Shown here piece by piece: positions 38,421-47,441 of a stretch of 64,000 nucleotides of DNA. Source of the stretch: Lineolata rhizophorae (Eukaryota; Ascomycota; Dothideomycetes; Lineolatales; Lineolataceae). The stretch is taken from positions 255,997-319,996 of the forward strand of contig MU001682.1 of assembly GCA_010093515.1 (NCBI GenBank). The letters are read 5' to 3'. Each line of letters begins with the position of its first letter. Position 1 is the first letter of the stretch. The notes under the pieces were generated by a model. The model had not been told where the DNA came from. It was given only the letters and a program-made list of their open reading frames with translations, and did no database searches. The translations under genes were made by a program, and so were the position numbers.

Positions 38421-38489
38421 ATGGGTTCTGACGGGCGTTCCAATCGAAAGGACAAAAAAGAAGAACGGACAAAAAAAAAAAAAAACTAG
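38421..38489 (+). promoter_or_regulatory. Upstream ORF with lysine codons from a poly(A) run
   Basis: ATG at 38421 opens 22 codons (MGSDGRSNRKDKKEERTKKKKN) ending in TAG at 38487-38489, 23 bp before the main start at 38513. The last part is an A15 run that reads as consecutive AAA codons. The uATG has AAC before it (A at -3), a good context. If transcribed, a scanning ribosome meets it first. Poly(A)-coded lysines are known to slow or stall ribosomes. Confidence 0.6.
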
Positions 38490-38512
38490 CCATTATACCG
38501 AAACACGCCGCA

Positions 38513-40414
38513 ATGGATGGTACATACGCTGCCCATTCGTCCCACATGATGGGTCCGTCGCACTTCTACTACTACACGCCAGACCCCAGCGCGGAGAACC
38601 GTCAGCACGGCCACTTTTCAGCGCAACCTCATGGCTTGCCCTATCCTCCGCAGGAGGCCATGAGCATGGCGTTCCAGCGGCCTGCCTCCCAGCAACAGAT
38701 GCGTCCCGCGTACGCTCCCCAGCCGTTGCTCACTCCCGTGGCCTCGCCGCAGCCGACGCACCAGAAGCCGTCTATCTTCGTCCAGCACGAGTCTCCCTTC
38801 CTCCAGGTGGACACGGAGTGCGAGGGCCGCCTGATGCCGGCGACTCCGCCGCTGTCCTCTGGCAGCGCAATGAGCAGCCCGCCGCCCTCGTGCGAGATCC
38901 TGCCGACCCCGGTCAACGGTGCGTTCTTTGCCCGGGAGGACCTCGAGGGGATTGTCAAGAAGGGCTGCGAGGATGAAGTGTTCTCGGAGATTCTTGCTAC
39001 TGGCGACTGGCCCGGTTCGCAATCGCCTCCAATGACGCCGGGTAAGCAATTGTAGTGTTTTTTTTTTTGTTTGTATTTTCATTTGCCTTTTTTTATGCGT
39101 GGCAAGTGGAAGAAACTCCGTGGGGGGCCCCCGCAAACGAAGCCTTTGGCATAATTTGGCAAGAACGATTTGTGGGGTGCATTGTGGGCACTTTCTGAAT
39201 AGGCGGCTAATTTCTATTGTGCAGTATTTATTCAAACGGCTGTCAGCTCCGCTAGCGAGGGTCAGGGTTCCTACCTGCTTTCCGCTTCCAACTGCCCGTC
39301 GCTTTCTCCTTCGCCGGCGCCCTCACCACAACCACGCTCGTCTACTTCTGAGACCGAGACCAGCTTTTGCGACCCGCGCAATCTCACCGTCGGATCCACT
39401 TCAAACGGTGCCACCGACTTCGCGCTTCCCACTCTGTGCCCCGGTGACGACGAGGAGCACAAACTGATCCTCAGGGGCGACGCTTTTACAGCGAAGAGCG
39501 AGGACCATCAGGTGAATGGCTCCGATCCTTTTGGCGCCACCGGCCTGCCGACCTTTGAGCCGCTCTTCGAGCTTGACTCTCCGGAGGACGAGCTAGCGAA
39601 CCTCAATCAGTTCCCTCCTACCGACAACGCTTACTTCGTTGGCAACAAGCGCCAGCGCACGGATCTCATCGCCTTCTCGGGCGAAGAAGAACTCGCTGCG
39701 GAGGAGAACTTCTCCGAGTTCGAGGAGGATCAACTCGTGCACGGTCTGCCTACTCCTTGCGGCAGCGACGCGTCCTTCGACATGGGCGGCCTCCAGAAGA
39801 AGCAAAAGAAGATGGCGAAGAAGGGTAATAGCTCGGATTCGGAATCCGAGTCCGACTTCGGTGTCGTTAAGTTCCAGGCTTCCGCTCGCGGCAAGGACAA
39901 GACCGAGGCCGTTCAGCAGGAATCGAGCGTCGACACCCAGTCGGAGACCTCGGAGGCGGTGAGCTCGCAATCCAGCTCCGAGAGTCCGGCGCAGCCGCCC
40001 ACCCAGGTCAGCCGCCGGGGTCGCAAGCAGTCCCTCACCGAGGACCCGTCGAAGCAGTTCGTGTGCAACCTCTGCAACCGCCGCTTCCGCCGCCAGGAAC
40101 ACCTCAAGCGCCACTACCGCTCGCTGCACACGGGCGAGAAGCCGTTCGAGTGCAACGAGTGCGGCAAGAAGTTCTCCCGCAGCGACAATCTGTCGCAGCA
40201 CCAGCGCACGCACGGAACCGGTGCCATCGTGCTGGGCGTCGTGGACAGCTCGCAGCAGCACGAGGGCGCCTACACGCCGGAGCAGATCCAGGCGCTCGGC
40301 GACTACCTGTACAACGCCGTCGACGCCATCCCGACCGACCCGTCCAGCTCGGGGTCCCTATCGGACGACGGCGGTGCCGAGAAGAAGAACCGGAAGCGCA
40401 AGCGGGAGGAGTAG
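38513..40414 (+). CDS. seb1: C2H2 zinc-finger transcription factor, Msn2/4 (Seb1/MsnA) type
   Basis: Exons 38513-39041 and 39225-40414 give 572 residues. Two adjacent C2H2 fingers lie at about 453-507: [53 protein letters not shown]. The RQEHLKRH and RSDNLSQH recognition helices match yeast Msn2/4, which bind the stress response element AGGGG. The N terminus has Tyr/Pro/Gln-rich and Ser/Pro-rich activation-type stretches; an acidic region ([10 protein letters not shown]) precedes the fingers. A basic end ([10 protein letters not shown]) follows. In Trichoderma (Seb1) and Aspergillus (MsnA) the factor controls osmotic and oxidative stress responses. The 183-bp intron (39042-39224) is long for this window. 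The 5' leader seems about 900 bp long and carries at least one uORF. Confidence 0.92.
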
Positions 40415-41687
40415 GCCCTCGAACCGTCACACTCGGGCCACCTTCTGGCCGCAACCGATTTAACGAACCGACATGAACGACATATCTCGGCGCGAGGTTG
40501 AAGTTTTTGCTTTTTTCCATAATGTTGGGCACAAGGGTTTCGTCTCCTAGGTCGTCGGCTAGGGCAAAAACGGTAGACGGGGGTGAACATCACATACACG
40601 GGTAGCCCAACTACCGGAAGCATTTATCTTCTTCGACGCAGCCTTTTTTTTGCTTTACGCTTCCACAGCCTGCCTTTCCCCCGCTAGGGGCGCGCGTCTA
40701 CCCGTTCTTTTTGTGTGCCGTGGCCGACGAAGCGGACATCGTACATTTGTGGCTACAGGAGCTTGGTGGCTTTGGCGGAATTTAGGGCACGGAGAGGTGT
40801 TGACATGGATTTCTTGGGAAGGCTTTGGCCTAAAAATTGACGTGGAGTGCTCTGATCTGGCTTTTCGGGTTTTCCTTTCTCTGTCCTTCGTTTTTCTGAC
40901 CGTTGACGCCCCCTTCTTCGTACGTTCGTTGTAATCCCAAGACCTGGCACGAGAGCATCGGCCGCTTGCCTTCCCCCCCCTACATTTTGCCCTTCTACCT
41001 GTATTTTGTTGATACGCTTCTAGCCTTCTTCGTCACGATGTGTGCAGGCCACATGTAGTTTTGAATGACAAAATGATGTTCTATTTGCCCACGGTCTGCG
41101 GCACGTCGGAGCCAGTGAGGCCCGCGTATGTATGTGTACCCACTCATGGTGGATCGCCGGGCGGGGCGAGGTTGACGCATGTTGTAACGGTATACTACGC
41201 ATGTAATGCTCCGCCACAGGCGGCCCACTCCGCACGCGAATTGGTGCCGACCAGGTAAGTGCGCTCGGGCGAGCCAAGCGGAGAGGGAGGGCGGGTCGTT
41301 TCCAGGCCCGGCCACAGGGCGATGGATGGGCGAGACGGATTGGCGAGGCGCTCGATGGCGAAGGAGCGGACGGCGCGGCTGCCCAAACGGAGGGCGCGAT
41401 CGGCGGGGCGTCTATTTCCGGAAGCCGCGCCAGGCCGGCGTGACCGTCGCCGTCCAGGGCCTCCTTCTCCAAGGGGGCCCCGGCCTGCCGCTCACGCCCG
41501 CCCGCCGCAACTCTTTACGAGCACCGGCCAGCCAGGCGGCCCGCGTCTCGGCTTGGCCACGGGAAGCTTTTTTTCCGCGAGCCCCGGGTCGCGGCCGCAC
41601 GAGGCGAGGCCGCGCGCGGTCCCGCTCCGCCGCGCCACAACCCCTTGCCGAGGCCCGGCCACAAATCCGCCTGCCCCGCACGTCACG
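40415..41687. promoter_or_regulatory. Spacer between the Msn2/4-like gene and DPH6
   Basis: About 1.3 kb: 3' flank of the zinc-finger gene, then the DPH6 promoter, GC-rich near the start. The frame of DPH6 is open for another 143 codons upstream of 41688 but that part is Arg-rich and low-complexity, so is more likely leader than protein. No terminator motif can be fixed. Confidence 0.4.
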
Positions 41688-42101
41688 ATGCCGCCCGCGT
41701 CCCCGCCAGCGCCACAACAGCGACAGCAACGGCAGCGGCCGCGGCCGCGGCCCCGCCGGCTCAAGGTCGTCGCGCTGGTCTCTGGCGGGAAGGACTCCCT
41801 GTACGGCGCGCTGCACTGTCTCGCCAACGGCCACGACGTGGTCGCGCTAGCCAACCTGCACCCCGCGACCTCTAGCGGCGCCGGCCGTCACGACGACGAC
41901 GACGGCAAGGATGACGACATCGACAGCTACATGTACCAGACGGTCGGCCACCGCGTGGTGCCGCTGTACGCGCGCGCCCTGGGCATCCCGCTCTACCGGG
42001 CGGCCATCCGCGGCGGCGCCATCTGCACGGCCAAGAACTACGCCCCGCCGCAGGCTGCGGGCCGGCAGGGAGCTCCCGGCGCGGGCGAGGGCCAGGACAA
42101 A

Positions 42102-42150
<49 letters not shown>

Positions 42151-44294
42151 ATGAAGACGAGACCGAGTCGCTAGTGCCCCTGCTGCGGCGCGTCATGGCC
42201 GCGCACCCCGCCGCCGACGCCGTCAGCACCGGCGCCATCCTGTCGACGTACCAGCGCACGCGCGTCGAGTCGGTCGCCGCGCGCCTCGGCTTGGTCCCGC
42301 TGGCGTTCCTGTGGCAGTACACGGCGCTGCCGCCGTACCTGCAGGGCGCCCTGTTGGCCGACATGGCCGGCGCCGGCCAGGTGGCGCGTCTGGTCAAGGT
42401 GGCCAGCGGCGGGCTCGACGAGCGGCTGCTGTGGGAGGACGTCGGCGCGCCCCGGACCGTGGCTCGGCTGCGGAGGGCCGTGGGCGCCTTCGCCGCCGCG
42501 GCCGGGACGCCGCCCAACGGGGCGTTGCTGGGGGAGGGCGGTGAGTTTGAGACGCTGGCCGTGGACGGGCCGGCGCCGCTGTGGAAAGGCCGGATCGAAG
42601 TCGAGCGCGCGGAGCCGGCGCGCGGCGACGGCGGGACCGCTGTCGTCAAGCTGAGGGGCCCGCGGGTTGTCATGAAGGACGCGCCGGACGCGCCGGCGCA
42701 GGAGGGCGGCCTGGAGCAGGTGCGCATCCCGAGCATCTGGGACACCGAGTTCGCGCGCCTCGCGAGCCCACGTGTTCCTTGCGCGTCCCCATACCCACCG
42801 TTGGCGCTGCGTGCGGGCCGTGCCGCCGCGCCGCTGCCGCTACCGCCGTGGCGGATTGCCGTGGCCGGCTCGACGCTAGCCGTCGCAAACATGACGTCCA
42901 GCGCGAGTGGCAGCTCGCCCGAGGCGGCGTCGCAGCTCGCGGCTGTCCTGAGCCGCCTCGGCGAGGTGCTGCGGGCGCGCAAGCTGGGCCCGCGCGACGT
43001 CGTCGCCAGCACGCTGCTGCTGCGCTCCATGGCCGACTTCGGCGCCGCGAACGCCGCGTACGCCGCCTTCTTCGGCGCGCCGGGCCCGCCCTCACGCGTC
43101 GCCGTTGCCTGCGGCCGGTCCCTTCCGCCGGACGCGGCCGTCTGCCTCAGCGTCGTGGCCGACGCGCGCCCCGGCCGCGGCGCGCTCCACGTGCAGAGCC
43201 GGTCGTACTGGGCGCCGGCCAATATCGGCCCGTACTCGCAGGCCGTGGCGGTTCGTCTGGGCCGCCCCGGCGGCGCCGACCAGGACGACGGCGACGGTGA
43301 CGGCGACGGCGACGGTGACGGTGACGGCGACGGCGAGGCCCCGGAGGCCGTCTACGTCGCTGGCCAGATCCCCCTCGTCCCCGCCACCATGGAGCTTTGG
43401 ACCGCCGCGGACGCCTGGCCGGATGATGGGGGCCCGTCGCTGCCGCCGCCGCCGCCGCGGCGTCATGACGCCTTGGCCCAGTTCCGCGCCCAGGCTGCGC
43501 TGGCGCTGCAGCATCTCTGGCGCGTTGGCAGGGCCATGGAGGTCCGCTGGTGGTCCGGCGGCGTCGCCTTCGTCGCCGACTGCGACCCTGACGTCGCGAG
43601 CGCCAGGGCCGCCACCGCCCTCGCGGTTTGGCGCGACATCCACGAAGTTACGTTCGAGTCGTGGGCACGCGGCGCCGGCGCCGGCGGTGGTGGCGGCAGC
43701 GACGATGACGGCGATGCCGAGATCGACATCTGGGACCTGCGGCATGGTCTTGCGGGGCGGCCAGGAAGCGGTCCTCTGCCGCCAGAGCGCGATAGCCGGT
43801 CGGCGCTCCCGGATTTTGGCGCGTGTGAGGGGTTCGGTCGGGGGCACTGGGCAACGACAGCGACGACGACGGACGCCGCGGCGGCGCCTGTTCCTCCCTG
43901 CTTTGTCGCGCAGGTGCAGGCGCTGCCCCGCGACGCGCCCGTCGAGTGGACCGCCGTGGGGCTGGCCAAGTGCCGTTTCTCGCTCGCCGCTCCCCGGGAC
44001 AGCATGGCCGCGGCCGCGGTGGAGCGGACGGGGACCGAGTTCGTCTTCGTCGAGGTCGGGTCCGGCCAGAGCGTGGCCGGCTCGCTGGGCGAACTGTGGG
44101 GTGCGCCTGGCCGAGGCGGTGGGCGCGACGCGGAGTCCCGCGCGCTGGCGACGCTCTACGCGACGAAGCGGCTGGAGGCTGGCGATCTGGAGCGGTTCGG
44201 CGGCGTGGTGGTGCCGTGCGTGCGAGTTTGGGGGAGCGGCGGGAGGGAGCTCGTCGCGGGCTTGACGGTGAGGGTAGAGCATGGGGGAGGTTAG
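41688..44294 (+). CDS. DPH6: Diphthine-ammonia ligase Dph6 with two C-terminal RidA-type domains
   Basis: One exon, 868 residues from ATG at 41688 (ACG ATG context, preceded by leader). The N-terminal ATP-PPase domain has the P-loop VALVSGGKDSLYGALHCL (about residues 27-44) and GAILSTYQRTRVESVAARLGLVPLAFLWQ. Dph6 uses ATP and ammonia to amidate diphthine on elongation factor 2. Two RidA/YjgF-like modules follow: about 395-510 (IAVAGSTLAVANM) and about 505-660 (SYWAPANIGPYSQAVAV, YVAGQIPLVP), as in other fungal Dph6. Two GD repeat tracts from GAC-GGC codon tracts (about 42100-42160 and 43280-43340) lie in loops and may vary in length. GC content is very high. The function is the only one for this layout, but the exact start is uncertain. 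Confidence 0.9.
42100..42155 (+). repeat. GACGGC tandem tract coding (GD)n in DPH6
   Basis: About eight GACGGC hexamers in frame; a second, less regular tract is at 43283-43335 with GACGGT mixed in. Confidence 0.95.
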
Positions 44295-44721
44295 CACGGC
44301 GCGTTGGGCATTGAAGCGGGCTCGGGAAGGTGGAGAAGAAAACGAGGCGGCGGTCCTTGCGAGGCCGCGAAGCAATTGTATCCCTCAATTGCTGCTCAAC
44401 CGGATATCTACCATGGGTGTGTAGTAAATGGTGCTGACAGGGGCGGGCCGGAGAGCTCTCCGAGGTCGACTAAAAGGAGCTGTGTCAGCAAAAGTTGTAA
44501 GAAGCACTGCAAGAAAGCTCCAGCGGGGCAATTTTCAAGCGGACCGCCAACTGGAAGTCGTGATAGTGTCATCCCGGCTTTGAGTGCAAGAATCTCGCTG
44601 AGCGAGCGCAATTCGCGGTGAGCACGTAATTGGGCGCAGGGATTGGCCGCGGGCCGGGCTCCCCCGCGGGGCTTTTGCTCTGCGCCCGCACAGCCCGCAC
44701 GCCGGCACCCACGACGCCGCC
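44295..44721. promoter_or_regulatory. Spacer between DPH6 and MRI1
   Basis: 427 bp with no recognisable element; 3' flank of DPH6 and promoter of MRI1, both genes on the plus strand. Confidence 0.4.
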
Positions 44722-45990
44722 ATGGTCCTCGAAGCCATCCGCTACTCGCGCGGCGCGCTCGAGGTGCTGGACCAGCTGGCGCTGCCGCACGCCACGCGCT
44801 ACGACGCGGTGCGGTCGAGCCGCGACGCGTGGCAGGCCATCCGCTCGATGCGCACGCGGGGCGCGCCCGCCATCGCCATCGTGGCCGCGCTGGGCCTGGC
44901 CGTCGAGCTCGAGGCGCTGCGCCGCGACGCCGCCCTGCCGCCCGCCGCCGCCGACGTCGCCGCCCTCGTCGACGACAGGCTCGCCTTCCTCGTCACCAGC
45001 CGGCCCACGGCCGTGAACCTGGCCGACGCCGCGCGGAAGCTGCGCCGCGTCGCGCGGGAGGCGGCGGCGCGGGCCGGCGACGGCGGCGGCGGCGGCGGCG
45101 GCGCGGACGTGGCGGACGCCTACGTGCGCGCCGCCGAGCGCATGCTGGCCGACGACGTGCGCGACAACGAGGCCATTGGGCGGCACGGCGCGGAGTGGAT
45201 CGCGGCGCGCGCCGGCGGCGACGGCGACGACGACGACGATGCCGCGCTCAGCGTCCTGACGCATTGCAACACGGGGTATGCTTCCTCCCATCCTCTCCCG
45301 TCGCGAGCGCGCCTGCTCAACTCCGCCAGCTCTCTCGCCACCGCCGGCTACGGCACCGCCCTCGGCGTCGTGCGCGCCCTGCACGCCTCGTCGCGCCTCC
45401 GCCGCGCCTTCTGCACCGAGACGCGCCCCTACAACCAGGGCGCGCGGCTGACGGCCTACGAGCTCGTCCACGACGGCATCCCCGGCACGCTCATCACCGA
45501 CAGCATGGCCGCGTCGCTGCTGGCGCTGCGCGGCCGCGCCGACAACATCGCCGCCGTCGTCGTGGGCGCCGACCGCGTGGCCGCCAACGGCGACACCGCC
45601 AACAAGATCGGCACCTACGCCCTCGCCATCGCGGCGCGCCGCCACGGCGTCAAGTTCGTCGTCGCCGCGCCGCGCACCACGGTCGACCTGAAGACGGCGT
45701 CGGGCGCCGCCATCGTCATCGAGGAGCGGCCCGCCCGCGAGGTCACCACCATCACGGGCCCGACGGTCGACGCCGACCCGACGACGCCGGCCCAGACGAT
45801 CAAGATCGCCGCCGACGGCATCGCCGTCTGGAATCCGGCCTTCGACGTGACGCCGGCGGAGCTGATCGACGCCATCGCGACCGAGTGCGGGGTGGTGGAG
45901 AAGGGCGAGGACGGCGAGTTCGATCTGGAGAAGCTGTTCGGGCAGGAGGAGGGAGACATGGGACGGGAGATGGGGAGATGGGGCAGGTGA
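44722..45990 (+). CDS. MRI1: Methylthioribose-1-phosphate isomerase
   Basis: Exons 44722-45275 and 45330-45990 give 404 residues. It converts 5-methylthioribose 1-phosphate to methylthioribulose 1-phosphate in the methionine salvage pathway and belongs to the eIF2B alpha/beta/delta-like fold. Motifs: [26 protein letters not shown] split by the intron, [16 protein letters not shown] and [20 protein letters not shown] (Asp of GADR is a catalytic residue in the family), then VAAPRTTVD and RPAREVTT. The intron 45276-45329 is 54 bp, a multiple of three, and carries no stop, so an unspliced message would keep the frame with 18 extra residues next to the HCNTG site. An Asp-rich tract (GDGDDDDDA) is found at about residue 170. 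Confidence 0.93.
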   Translation: MVLEAIRYSRGALEVLDQLALPHATRYDAVRSSRDAWQAIRSMRTRGAPAIAIVAALGLAVELEALRRDAALPPAAADVAALVDDRLAFLVTSRPTAVNLADAARKLRRVAREAAARAGDGGGGGGGADVADAYVRAAERMLADDVRDNEAIGRHGAEWIAARAGGDGDDDDDAALSVLTHCNTGYASSHPLPSRARLLNSASSLATAGYGTALGVVRALHASSRLRRAFCTETRPYNQGARLTAYELVHDGIPGTLITDSMAASLLALRGRADNIAAVVVGADRVAANGDTANKIGTYALAIAARRHGVKFVVAAPRTTVDLKTASGAAIVIEERPAREVTTITGPTVDADPTTPAQTIKIAADGIAVWNPAFDVTPAELIDAIATECGVVEKGEDGEFDLEKLFGQEEGDMGREMGRWGR

Positions 45991-46226
45991 GGCAATAGCC
46001 CGCGCGGTTTGGCGAGACGGCAGCTGTCGAAAGGCATGGACCCGTGCGGTGGGCAACCACGCGAGATACGGTGGCGCTTGATATCACACCTTTGTACTGT
46101 ACGTACACGGCTGCAATGGCCCGCATATAATCATAAGACCAAGACCAAGACCAAGACCAACCCACTCATCGCCTCAGTTACGAGGCCTAAGGTGCCCTCT
46201 GCACAGTCCGGCCGTCCGCCGCGAGA

Positions 46227-46661
46227 TCAACGGCTCGCGCCCCGTTCGCCCGCGCCGTCCCGTCGAGGCTCGGCCTCGCCGGCCGCGCCGGCCCCGGGCT
46301 CGCCCCCGCCGCCGGCCCCCGCCGCCGCCGGCCCGCGCGACTCCCGCATCTCGCGCTCGCGGGCGTCGGCCGCGGCCACCAGCTCGTCGATCCTCGCCTC
46401 GAGCGCGCCGAGGCTGTCCTCGAGCGCCTGCGCGGTGCGCTCGCCGCGCGAGAGCTCCTGGAAGGCCTGGGTCCGGGCGCCGGTTCTGTCAGCCGGGGGG
46501 GGGGGAACTCGCTCCCGGGGAGGAGGAGGAGGGGCGGCAGCCGGTGGTGGTGTGTAGAGCCTGGCTGCTGCTGCTGGGGCGCGTCTTGTAGCGCAACGTA
46601 CCTGGGCGAAGTCGGCGTCGGCGGACGGGCCGGGCGCGTGGCCGTTCTGCTGCGCTGACAT
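46227..46661 (-). CDS. Small coiled-coil protein, function unknown
   Basis: Exons 46661-46602 and 46466-46227 on the minus strand give 99 residues; the intron has a GTACGT donor and its acceptor is placed at CCCAG before AFQELSR. N terminus MSAQQNGHAPGPSADADFAQ, then a helical stretch FQELSRGERTAQALEDSLGALEARIDELVAAADAREREMRESR predicted to form a coiled coil, then a Gly/Ala/Glu-rich tail. I do not recognise a named family; similar short proteins with an FQELxxGERTAxALE motif may be conserved in ascomycetes, but this is from memory only. The gene is divergent from PAN1. An alternative acceptor upstream would add a few residues. Confidence 0.5.
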   Translation of the reverse strand: MSAQQNGHAPGPSADADFAQVRCATRRAPAAAARLYTPPPAAAPPPPPRERVPPPPADRTGARTQAFQELSRGERTAQALEDSLGALEARIDELVAAADAREREMRESRGPAAAGAGGGGEPGAGAAGEAEPRRDGAGERGASR

Positions 46662-47123
46662 CGGGCCGTGGGTGGAAGCGCAAGGCGGCTGCGGCGGATG
46701 TGGAGGTGAAGACGGTGGTGGTGGTTGTGAAGCAACAAGACGCTTGGCCGGGCACGTTGCAGGTACATGGATGTGCGGGCGGCGAGAGCGGCCCGGGCGC
46801 AGAAGATGACGACGCTTGGCGGCCCGGGGGCGCGCGGCCGAGGGGCCGCAGCGCCCGGGCTCTCCCTTCTTCCGCGCCGCGCGCCGCCGCCTCGCACTTC
46901 ACCTCCCCCTTCTCCGTGCTTTGCCCACCATCGTCATCACCACCACCACCACCACCACCACCACCACCACACTGACCGCGCCCGCAGCTACCGCCGCCGC
47001 CGCCGCAACCGCCGTTGCCATCCGTCCCCCCCCCACCCCTTGGCGCGGCACCAGCTCTCCTAGCCTGCCGACGCGTGCACCCTCCGGCCGCGCCGCCCGC
47101 TCTCCTTTCCAGCTCCCGCCGCC
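46662..47123. promoter_or_regulatory. Divergent promoter of the coiled-coil gene and PAN1
   Basis: 462 bp. Holds a CAC trinucleotide run at 46936-46971 and, closer to PAN1, pyrimidine-rich leader sequence. Confidence 0.4.
46936..46971 (+). repeat. CAC trinucleotide microsatellite
   Basis: About twelve tandem CAC units in the PAN1 upstream region. Confidence 0.95.
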
Positions 47124-47397
47124 ATGTTCTCCGGCTCGGGCTCGTTCCTAGGCGGCAACAGCGCCCGTCCGGGCCAGCCCCAGTACGGCCAGCCGCAGCA
47201 GCCCGCCTTCCAGCAAGCTGGCTTTGGGCCCCAGCCCACGGGCTTCGGCGGCGGGCCCGGCGGCCCTCTGCAGTCCCAGTTCACCGGCTTTCCCGGACCG
47301 CAACAGCAGCAGAGCCAACCGCCGCCGCCGCCGCCGCCGCCGCCGATGCCGCCGATGCCTCAGCAGCCGCAGTTCACTGGATATCCGGGCCAGGGCT

Positions 47398-47441
<44 letters not shown>

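Larger units (their letters stand above)
30982..38512. other. 7.5-kb gene-poor, GC-rich region before the Msn2/4-like gene
   Basis: No ORF here resembles a known protein; the longest (35845-36738) is a codon-poor GC-rich shadow. The region has simple repeats (TATG at 35821-35840, GGCA at 35160-35190, ACGC at 35947-35980, T-rich run 34900-34940), three TACGGAGTA words (31018, 31774, 33011) and a CTACGTATGTAGT palindrome-like word at 34732-34744. The last 900 bp (about 37580-38512) is pyrimidine-rich, with ATAAAA at 37587, and looks like promoter and long 5' leader of the next gene. Confidence 0.5.

Noticed and set aside
41259-41687. N-terminal extension of DPH6 by 143 residues
   Set aside because: The extension is low-complexity and Arg/Ala-rich with no family match, while MPPAS at 41688 leads directly into the ATP-PPase domain.
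41412-46056. Very long open frames antisense or out of frame to DPH6 and MRI1 (such as 42038-43222, 43092-44375, 44569-46056 on the minus strand)
   Set aside because: They are Arg/Ala/Gly/Pro-rich shadows of GC-rich coding DNA with no family motifs, while the plus-strand frames code for clear enzymes.
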